Position numbers and translations under genes: made by a program. This document shows positions 38,001 to 50,000 of a DNA stretch of 64,000 bases, piece after piece. The notes under the pieces were generated by a model. The model ran no database searches and had not been told where the DNA came from. It worked only from the letters and a program-made list of their open reading frames with translations. The DNA comes from Prostheceraeus crozeri. Its lineage: Eukaryota; Platyhelminthes; Polycladida; Euryleptidae. The stretch's first letter is position 1, and every line of letters begins with the position of its first letter. The stretch lies in the NCBI GenBank assembly GCA_907163375.1, contig CAJQUW010001117.1, positions 50,522-114,521 of the forward strand, read 5' to 3'.

Positions 38001-41000
38001 AAGAAAATTCTATTTCAATCTGTAACGTATTAGTCTGCCGAATTTGTACCTGTAAATGACAAAACTTCATTAAAGTTATACAAAATGTAGGTTGTCCACT
38101 ATTTATGATCATCATTGAAAAACCTCTTCGATTTAATAATTGATATTGATAATCCGTGCTGAATTTTGAGATTGATGATGCCTCTAGCATGTCATTCCGC
38201 AACTTTTTACGGTGTATTCACAACCTCATAGCAGCCTTACATTTTCATGGTTCCCTTAGCAATTTTTGCAAGCCTCTTCATACTAACAGCTGTAAAAATG
38301 GCTAAAATTGTGGCTAAAGGAAAATGGACAACCAAATAACTTACTTTTGAACAGCAGCATACATGACAGCTAACTCCATAAATCCACCGAGAATCAGGAA
38401 TGGTACAAATACGGCAATCACAAGAGTTACTCTCCAATCATAATAAAACCCAAAAATTAAACCACCTCCAATCGAAGCTATTCCCGATATTATAAGACCA
38501 AGTTTGTGTCCTGTTCCGGCTTGTATCAAGGATGCCTCAGTCGACAAGCGAGTAGTCAGAGCGCCGACACTATTGGATGGCCAATCGAAGAAACTAATTT
38601 CTTGACGCAAGTAGGCTTCAAAGATAAGACTGCGACAACGTAAGGTCAATTCCTCACCAGATCGACTGAACATGTATGTCTGGAACAATCAAGAGACACT
38701 TTAAAGTTTATGAATTACTTCAAAATTGAGTCATAAGCCATAAATGACAGGTTCCTACGATCGGAGCTAGAACTTGGTCGAATTGAGTCATGAGCTATGC
38801 TAAGCAAAATCTTACAATGTTTCAACTTTCGGTTGGAATAAGGTTTCCATGACAGATCATTAAAGTAATAAGCATGGCCATTATACAAATATAATGCAAA
38901 GCTTCCAGTTCATAATTGTCCTTAATCCTTAACTGAATTTCAATTAATTGATGGCATGACATTTCAATTATTAATAATTGATTGAGTCAAATTCTCCATA
39001 CATTAAATTGTTTGCTCAAAACTATATTTCTGTTTGATATGATTGTCCCGAATTATGTTTCAATAAGTTTTATTAGTGCATGATTTTCACGCCTCTCCAA
39101 TATGGACTGAAAGACTTGTCTGACATACATGTAGCACTGGATTATACAGATGTCAAAATGAGAATTCTAGTGATTAGAAAATCTTAGATTTACATTATAA
39201 ATACTCTAATACTCCCATGGAAGGCTATTACCTGCCTTCCTCAGCACGCGTAAAATGCCCTCTTTTATCGAGATCGATACACTATTTGACATATCAAGGT
39301 CCTCAGACGGAACGTGACCAATGTCTGCTCTGCTGCTCGAAGACATCACCCAAGGTAGCAGAAGCTATTCACGCACTCAAGTCTGGATCCGTGCCTATCA
39401 ATGCACATAGGCATTTTCATAATCACCGTTGGAACCTGATGAAGCAATTCTCACACTAATAATTGATAGCTGCAGTGACTGTCCCTTTCATTTTTGAGCA
39501 TCGCGAATGCAACCATCCATTGCAGATGTTAAACTGAATGGAATTGACCCCGCACCTTTGCAGCATTTCACACATAGTCATTTTTCTGTCTAGTACTTCT
39601 TTTCTATTGTTTCTTTGCAGCCGCTTGTCATAATCTTTGTCCTTGCAGCAATCATTTTCATAAGTTGAGTATGCTGTTCAGTTCTCGTCTGTTCTCCGGC
39701 GGACTGACGGACTTGGAGTCAGCGTTTCCATAGCGTTCAAAGGAAGCACCTTCTGTGGGAAACTAAAGACTTCAACAGTCATCCACATCCCTATGGATCA
39801 TGGTAAACTACAGCAGCAAAAGCGCGACCCTGTCATTCATACACTGGGCACGCAGCTCAATATTTTACAACGAAATATCGGAGTCCTCTCGGCCGATGAC
39901 GAATTTTGTCTGAAAACATGTAATTTTGTCTGATCTATGCACCAACCACAACATCGATGTCATCAGTCTCCATCAGCTGTATGCAGACGAAAACACGAAA
40001 TGAAGCAAGCTTAATCTGACAACTGCGCCCTTGTATGTTTATCTGGCCATCGCAAATACAGTGGTACGATCCATGTCCATCAAAACATCAGGGAAAACTT
40101 CCATCAACCTCCTTCAGTCACTCGGTGAGCACTGGAGGTTTCCAGATCGCAAATGTTTACAGACCTCCAAACGAACGCTGGTCAACGGCAGTACTTCCCG
40201 TCCTGAAATCAGGAGACTTCAGTGACCATCACGTGAAATGAGGTTGCGATCAGAATGACAGCAACGAAAAATGGTTGGTCTGTCTTCATCTGTTCACAAG
40301 CCTGAAACGACGTCGCACCTTCCACTTGCCTTGCTGGCAAAAGAATTACTCTCCTGACAATTCTAAATGTCCATGTCTCCTGACCTGCTTTGGGTCGTCT
40401 CCCAAAACAGTCGTACTGTCCCTGCAACCGACAAGGTTCACGAAGACTTCACAATGAGCCACCACCGTCCAATTATCAATAGTGTAGGCAGGCAAGTCCC
40501 TATCGTTCATTATGTGCCGAAGCCAAAATTAAATTTCCGTAAAGCCGTTTGGACAAGTTTTAAAATTAACATAACAGCATTCCTAACATCTAAATAAACA
40601 ACAGATCGATCGAGGAAGGGTGCAACCACTTTACCAAAGCAGTGTTTGGGTCGCATCGAAACACATCCCCTATAGAGAGGCAAGAAGAATATCAAGAGTA
40701 CCAATCAAACCTGAATCAAAGAGTACGAACATTCTGGCGATCCTGATCACTTTGTATCAAGGAGTATGTTGCGTCTACTCAGTGCTGGTCAACAGTCAAT
40801 GTCAACCTCAATCTCAAGGCCAGACATGCGCTAAAATAACATTGCCAGTCACCTTGTTAAAAATGGAAAAGCCCAAGACATCAATAGATTCATGCAACTC
40901 AGTGAAGCATGAGCTTAAAGCCTCCAAGAACTCCAGCTTATCTCTCCCAAGGAGCTGTCAACATCATTTGATGCCTTTTGCAAAACCGCCGCTTTCGGGA

Positions 41001-44000
41001 TCATTTGGAAGTCGATCAGATGGTGGCGGCAAAGAATGGCTTTCCTCATGGGTCAGCCCCTGTACCTAGTCACTTTAACAGTCATATATACGACATTCCT
41101 TCGACAACGAGCAGAAAGTTCATCTATGCTGATGACATTTTGTTGCGCCCAACAAGCTCCAACTTTCAAATAGCCCAACTCCGTGCTGAACGATGACATC
41201 TCTAAAGTAGGTAATTTTTGTACTCGATGGAGACTACAACGATCACAAGCCACGCTAAGACCGTTTCTAACGCTTTCCACACGGACAACTGTCAAAGTGG
41301 CCATCAACATGACGTGCACATTACCAACTCTCGTATATCCTATGAACCTGAGCCTGTATAAACATACTTAGGAGCTGTCTGGGTCTCACGTTATTCTACA
41401 ATGAACATCTGACAAAGCTGAGCCAAAAAAATGCCAACAAGAAATGGTCTCCTTAATATGATTTCTGGTTCATCCTGCGGCGCTGGTGCTAATGTACTAC
41501 GTGAAACAGGACTGGCACTATGCTACTCAACATGTGAGTACTGTTGTCTAATTGAAAAAAACCCGCACATTGCAAGCGAGTCGACGTCCAACTAAACACA
41601 TCCATAAGGACTGTATCCGTTGCCACTAAAGCAACGAAAACTGACTGGTTTTCCCGTACTCGTCAATGTTGCTTCACCTGGCTTCAGAAGAGAGGCAGCT
41701 GTGCGCATATTGAATTCTGCTGAAAAAGTTCCAAACCTACCGTTTCTTCACGACATCGAGCATTTGCCTACTATTCGCCTTCACACTGTTAACCACTGCA
41801 ATGAACCGCTCCCAAACATTCTTTCAACAGCGTGGCGTCAACGATGGGCCGCAGTGGACGTTCTAAAGAAAGTTTTCATTGCAGATCCAGTCCATTCTCT
41901 GCCTGATGTGATGTGAAGGTCACTCGGTCAATGGTTGCTACGCAATCGTCTACGCTGCCTTGAGGGAACACACCAAAAAATAAAGAAAAGGGGTTTCGTG
42001 ACTATCTTCTCAGTGGCTGTGGGACAATGCAAACAATGGAGTACATCTCCTATGAGTGCCCTTTCAGAAAAATCCCCGCTGTCATCCCTTTCCTTCATTT
42101 TTGTGTCTTTGACGCTTCGACTTGGCTTCAGGCCACCTTAATTTGAAAGTTTAATGTTCTCTAATTGCTCTACTTCCGTGCGTACAAACTCTGCTATCGA
42201 TAGAAAAAAGAGATGAAAGACATCATCTGTAAGCTACTGAACGAAAGTCATAATAATTTAGTCAACTAGCTTAATATTTGATGCGCTCCTGAAATCCATG
42301 GCAGAATGATAAATTACGATAGCACATTACACAGAGGAGTCATACACGTATGTCAGATAAAACTTGCAAGATTCAGACAACGACCAAAATCAGCTGCACC
42401 CTATTTATTTGTTATTCCACTATCATAATTCTGTCATGACAACAGCGCATTGTTATTTTCATTTTTCTTACTGCAATTATTGGGCAAAAATCCTGTTTCA
42501 AAAATCAATGAGAAATGCGATAATGCACTGAAAGAACTAGGTTCTCAAACCAGTAAGATGCTTACTTGCAATAAATTGCTGATAAATGAAACAACAGCAA
42601 GTCCGATAAAAAACATTACGTAAATGAAGATCTGCGTCCTTTGAACTTCGAGATCCGGTTCTTCTATCACCTGAAACGTAAGACAGTCAGTCAATAAAAA
42701 CAAAAGCTATAAATGGTCAATATTTTCTAACTTTTGAAATAGTTAGAAACAGAATCTAAAATTTTTGAAAGAACATAGGCAACTCTGATGACGCTAAGTC
42801 AAGGCAATCGACAGTAAAATATATACTCATTGACAAAATTTTTGAAACATTTACTTCTTTAACTTCTTTCATTTTCGACTGGTATATAGACATGTATGTA
42901 TGATACCTTGATAATTTAGTCACAATCTCCACCAAGTCGCTAGCACAGAAAAACAACGCATGTAGAAGATTCAACTTTAATAGCGCGTGTGCCCCCTCTA
43001 TCTCCAATACATTCAGTAATCCGAGATGGCATGGATTCACAAAGTTTCTGAATGAAGGATGTTTCAAGGAGAAGCCACTACTCTGTCAGTCTTTCAGAGA
43101 GAATCTTCAGGGACACTGGTGGAAGTGAATAGCGGTCTCTCACTCGCCGCCCAAGCTCGTCCCATACTTGTTCAATGAGTAACAAATCAAGTGAGCGTAC
43201 AGGCCAGTCAAGGGTTTGAATGTTCAATCTCCTAAATGGCAATGACAGCCGAGGAGCGATGTGGTCTTGCGTTGTCGTCTTGGAAGACGAGATCCTCCAC
43301 ACTGACCACTGGGGCAACAACAGGAAGCACAATTTCATTGAAATACCTCTCTCCAGTCAACGTGCCTTTGATGATGACTGCTGTCGTTCGTCCACCATGC
43401 CAAATGCCACCCCACAGCATAACACTTCCACCACCATATCTGTCGTGTTCTTTAATACAGCATGGGGCAAACGTTCACCTGGACGACGATGCACTCTGAC
43501 ACGACCGTCATTAAAATCCAGAGTGAATCTCGATTCATCGGTCCACAAGACTTTCTGCCAGTGATGGTCATTCCATGAGCGATGGGCATCACACCAGGCA
43601 ACTCGTCTTCTGCGGTGCTCAAAACTCAATGGAATTAGGAGAGCTGGTCGTCGCGATTGAATTCCACCTTCTCGCAATCTTCGGTAAGCCGTTCGAACGC
43701 TATAGTCTATATTTGAGGCACTCCTCCAGTGTACGACTAGCTTTGGGACTGATACAAATCTATTCCTCTTTGCAGCTAAAACTAGACAGACGTACGTCCT
43801 TCCTGCAGACTTTCTTGGTCGATCAGATCCCTTCTTCTTTTTAACATCTCCTTCTGCTTTCCATCGACACCACCACCCCCAAACAACGACTCTCGATAGT
43901 TGCAGCTCTTCGGCAACACTCGCACAACTTCTACCACAACGAATCATTCCAATAGCCATACCAGAGCGTGTGCCATTTTATTTTACAAAAGCTGGATTTC

Positions 44001-47000
44001 AGTTCATGTTTATGTTCAATTTGTAAAAGCAATTGTGACAGTTGTATCGATATCAAAATTTGAAATTTGACCACCATAGATCTTTCTCCATTCTCTAATG
44101 TGTTGAATGGTAATACATACAGGGTGGGCGGAAAGTTAATACCTATTTTAAATTGTCTCTAATACGTTAAGTACATTTCAGGTTAGCATTATATTCAAGC
44201 ATGATTTGTATCAAGCCTTGCCATTTTTCTCTTCAAAATTTTATAGTTAAATTCTTAATACTTTCAGATTTCTATGATTAAAAAGTTAACAGTTTTTATC
44301 AGATTTTAAAAACTCAATTGATATAGTAGCACAGATTTCTAAAGATAAAGCTTTAAATTTGTCTTTACTTGTGAGGCGTAAATTTTGATCCATTATCGTC
44401 AGTCATAATCGTATAGGCGGACCATGACACTCCTATTGATTATGGAGCACGAATGCTCAATTGGCATGAAAGAAATCAAATTTTTTTTCACAACATTTTG
44501 TGGGGCGACGAATCAGTGTTTCATGTTGGCGGCTTCGCCAATACTGGGCAGAAAACGACCCTACGATTCGTGCAGAGAAATATCAATCATAACTGAGAGT
44601 GACTGTCTGGTGTGGTATGATGGCAGATACCATCGTGGGTTCTTTCCTCCAATGTGAAGCGATGAATTCACAGAGGCTACAGGAGAAAGTGTGGCCGGTC
44701 ATTATCACATTGAAAATATCAACGACCTGATTTTTATGCAAGACGGTCCTCGCCCACCTGGTAAGGGAGTGACTTGATGGGCAGTTCTCAGGGCGCTCGT
44801 TAGGTCGCCGAGGCCCTCCCTCATTAATGGCCGATCACAAGTCCATATGTGACTCCATGCGCCTTCTTATGTTGGGGATGGGCAAGGGATGAAGCTTATC
44901 GTTCAAAGCCAGGGACACTACCTGAGCATGAGAACAAAATTCAGATTGTTTCATCTTTTGTGCCTCTGGAGGTTCTCAGGCAGTCAGGGAACATCATGCC
45001 TGATCGACTTCGCACCCTAGTAGAGCGATTGGGTGTTCATATTGAGTTTTAGTATCTTATAATTTTTCGCATTAAATGTTTTAATTAGGAAATTGACTTT
45101 TTTCAGTTTATTGGAACGCATAAAAAATTAGATTTGTGCATTTTCATGTAACAAAATTCTTACATCTTAAAAAATTTTCAAATTAGGTCTCTCAAGTAAA
45201 GACGAATTTAAAGCTTTATCTTTAAAAATCTGTGCTACTATATCAATTGAGTTTTTCAAAATCTGATAAAAACTGCAAAATTTTCAATCATAGAAATCCA
45301 AAAGTACCAATAGTCTAACTGTAAGACTTTGAAGAGAAAAATGGCAAGGCTTGATGCACATCATGCTTGAATATAATGCCAACCTCAGCTGCACTTAGCG
45401 AATTAGGGACAATTCAAAATAGGTATCAACTTTCCGCCCACCCTGTAGAAAGCGAGATATTGCATCATACCTGAGAAAAAAATGAAAAAACTGCAATTCA
45501 AGTCAATGGTAGTTTGTTTTATTAATTATGTCAATGAGTATATTTCAATCCGTGATGAATTGCAGCATATTAAGATTGGATGCACCTATTAACATTACAG
45601 CAGATGTAGTGTGCTTATGAGACAACATTACTGCCGTAAGATATGAGCGTCGAGTTGGGTTTATGTGTTTTGAATCCCGACTCGAAATAAAAGCCAACCC
45701 GAACCCGACGAGGTCTTGTTGGGTCCGGAGATTTTACACGAACCCCACAATAAGATGTTAGAACCCGGCCAGATCTGAAAGCCATTCGTGATATTATGCT
45801 AATGCTCGTATGACCTGAAAGTGATCGTATTACAGGAATACGCGTGATTTTTCAACTGTATGAGAGCTTCATCTCATGTTCAAATTGATCTATTTAAACG
45901 CCGTAGGTAGTCTTCAGGCGGAGCCATCAGCCAGACTCTCCTCCGCGGGTAAACACTGTATTGACTATAATCCTATAGAATAGAAGTGATGACAAAACCA
46001 TATGACCTGAAGGTGGGTGGATGCGCACATCGTCGAAAATATATTGGACTGGCAAACATCTCCGAACGTACAATTGTACATCTACGAGTGCATTATATTT
46101 ACACTTGGCACTCCCAAAATTCTGTGACTAAGTTATGCATTGAACGCCAAAGAATATGAAACCCGATACGCTGTCGGGCAAAAAACAATTAAGATACATT
46201 TATTTAATACTTGTCAAGAGGCGCAATAACAAGAAAAATGATGTTATGAATTGAACTAATTATATCTTACCTTGATATCTATTAATTTCAAGTCCCAACC
46301 ATTATTCATACAGCATTTTTAAAGAGACTTTTTGAAATAAATTTCAAAACTATGATATATAGATATATTTACTAGTTTTTTATATTAGGAAGATGAAAAA
46401 TGCTATCTTACGGCTATCACTTTGGACATGAGAGCACCAAAGGCTGGTTGAATTAAACCGGTCATGATTGCACTGATACATCCAATGAACATCCAATGCC
46501 ATTCTTTTGAGTTCAATTTCAGCAGTCGGAAGAAACTGGTTTTGGTCAGTTTTATTTCATCCTCAACAACCTCTTTTTCGCCTTCAGCGACGAGAAGGGG
46601 CACCGTGAATTCTTTTTCTTCGTTTTCATGAAGCACAACAAGTTCTGTCGAGTCATCAATGGTTCTGCTTCTCTGAACATGGAGCTCCTGAACCAGTGAC
46701 AATTCTATTGCGTCGTCGTAGTCCTCTAAAATATGGATATACATTATCAAGAGAAACAGAATGCCGAAGAATATCTCAGTTAAGGAGAAAATGTCATCTC
46801 TGACAGAGATTGATCATCTTTGGCATCTTATGGCCAGTGTAAAGTTGATTTTAAAACGATTTCTGAAGATTGCTGCGTGCAGTTCACCGAAGCAATGGCC
46901 AGTGGGCAAGGCCAGGCGCGGTTAACCGCTCGCACGGTCAACCAACCGCGCGGTTTGACAATTGTATCTACGTAAGTAATATCGTATTACTTAATTATGT

Positions 47001-50000
47001 GTAGAAAGAAAATATTATCCATTCAAATACCAAAGGGAGATATTTTGATCACCTGTCTATCTTTGCACAATACGTGCACACAATGCGGGTCTGCGTGACG
47101 TCTAGTCTACGCATTGCTTGCATTGCTGGTTGAAGCATGCACCCATTTGCGTCACCTCATTTACCTCATACACAAGCGAATCTCATTGGACACTGACACA
47201 AACCGATTTCGGCTTGGGAATTTTTTTCGATGTGCTGTTGACAACAATTGAACGTCTATGACTCGAATGTTGCATTTGCCTAACCACCTCTCGGTTCAAC
47301 CGCGCGGTTGACTCGACTGTTAGCTTTGCCTACCCAAGAACCTCACGGTTCAACCGGTTAACCTCGCCGGCCCCTGCCAGTGGGCCAGTGTGTGAAGTAA
47401 GGGAGGATAAGCCACAACAAAAACAGCTACCTAAGCAAACACACATCCACCACGTCGGCACATACCTAACGCACAGGCAAAACAATAAAGTCATTAACGC
47501 AATCCCTCCACAATTCACAAATCAGAGCAAACACTTGACACACGCACGCGCAGAACACTGGCACAACTTCACATCAAAAAATCATTCTTAAAAGAATACT
47601 TACACAATACAAACCCCTCTGTCAACTCTTCAACTCTTTGCCCCCTTTGTAAATCTCTGCCGCATAACACATCCTCAATTCAATGACCAAGCATTTGTTT
47701 CGACTTGCTATTGTAAGTCATACATGTAGGGGTTCGTCTCGGGAAAGTCGGCTCCGGACATTCCCGATTATATTCAAGGTCCAAATTCTAGGGAATACTA
47801 TTTAAACTAAAGGTCACGACTTCTTATCCGAATGTTCATTGACTAAGTCTTTAAACTGGGACTACACTCTATGCGGAGAAATTTATTTAAAAATTCTCCT
47901 CTGGTGCGGAAAAATCTTACTTATTACTGCATAATTTTGCTTCAACATGAAAACTTGATAGTAGACTGCCCAAGCGATGACGTCAATCATAGTCATCAAT
48001 AGTTTCTTTTTTGCAAAAGAAAATGTACGAAAATTGCAAAAGTGTTTCACAATCCATAGATATAGTTTCTTGAATTTTACCATTGGATTTCAATGGGAAT
48101 CCTTTAACCTTGCCTGTAACCGAAAGCGACTGGCTATGACACTTAAGAATTTAATCTTTGTATTCAGCATTTCAAGATCTACAAATCCATGCTATTAAGC
48201 CATTTGTCTGCGAATTTAGGAAGAAAGTGTCAGTAGCTCCCGGACTATTGCAGTTCATTGTAACACAATTATCAACATCATTTTGGCTTTCTGTCAGATA
48301 GCTAATACTATTCGATAAAATTGACAATATCCATTGATATTCGTATCTTTTACGACCGTACTAGCTTCGTATATTTTACTACTGTTATAGTTTTTGTTGT
48401 CATTTCTGCGGATCTTTTCACTTTTCATTCGATACTCGGCTAATTAATAGAATGTAAAGGCAATACTGAACACTAAGCTATAATTCTAGTCAAATATAAA
48501 TTTAAATAAAGTCATTTTTTGCTATGTTTAGTAGCTCATGTCTATTCCTAGTACATGGATAGAAATATTAAGCATTTCTAAATATAGCCATAGACTTCTT
48601 AATGTCATGGTGTGGCCGACAAATAGGACGTTAAGATATCTAACTATTTAACTTCTTCCAGATGGATTTGCATGCATAGAAATGAATTACTTTAAGTATT
48701 AGATAGAGTACTTATTTTCTTAAAGTATGAGAATAAAGTACTCTATCTGATTTAAAGCATGTTTGCCATTTGAAAGCAGTGCTATATTTTCCCATGGAAA
48801 ATAAAGCATCGGTAAGGAAAATATAGCTCAGTTATCCTAGATATAGCTGTTACTTATCGGAAATGGACATAAATATCCATGCCAATCTATTAAATTGCAC
48901 AGAGCGCGAATGGATGAACGATCCAAATCTATGTATCTGCGATTCAAATGTTATGGTCGTAGATTCAAGCATTTCATCACTTCAAATTCGGACACTTACT
49001 TCTACTTACCAGCAACAAGCGATTTAGTAGTCATGGAAGAGGCCCCTGCTTTTCTTGGCAATTTAACTTGCTTTCCAAATGGTATATATGGAAGCATATC
49101 ACAAATTGATGCATATGCCCAGGAATCAATGATGGGCTTTCTTAACAATGACGATGTGGATCTTGATGACTTTCTCGATATTGAACAAACATCTTCAAAC
49201 GCTAATTATTCGTCTACAGGGAGTAGCCGTCAAACCATGCCTGATCCTTCAATTACTCCAACTTCCTCCCAAAGATTTGTCGCCCCTATATCTGATGCAA
49301 CGGCAGTCATCGGTGCCAACAAACTAAAATCGATCATGAAATCTATTTGTTCAAGTGCAGGTATTGCAGGAAGAAAGACAAACCATTCCCTGAAGGCCAC
49401 CTGCGCAACTCGACTATTTCAGGCAGGTATTGATGAACAAGTAATAATGGAAAAAACTGGGCATCGTTCAGTTAAAGGTGTTCGCGCCTATCAGCGGCTT
49501 AATGAAGCTCACATTTTCTCTGCGAATGTGGCTATCGATGGGCAATCGATACACAAAGTATTGAAAGCCCATAACAGTGGCATGAGGGGAATGTCTTTCC
49601 ATATTTCGGCCAACCATGTTTCGATATACAATGTCAATCAACAACAAAGTAGCCAAGAAACGAATGGCTTGTAGTGAGTGGCCTGTGTATTGCTGATTTT
49701 CAATGTTATTGACATTTGACTCCTTTTATAGAGGCTCCTCTGCTTTACGAGATCAATCTCTATGGTGATAACTTCCTATGATTTCTATGTTCATTAAAAA
49801 TAATTTTTGCCAAATATAAAGTTTTACTTCTGAAAATAAAGCACCATATTGGGGATAAAACATGCTTTAACTCAATTAAAAAGTCCTTTTCAGTACTCTA
49901 AGCTATATCGTTGTCTCGACAACGATATCGCTCCTCGCACTGAAAAGTTGACTTCAAATCTTCGTGAAAATTATCATTTTGAGTCGCAGGATCGTGTTCC

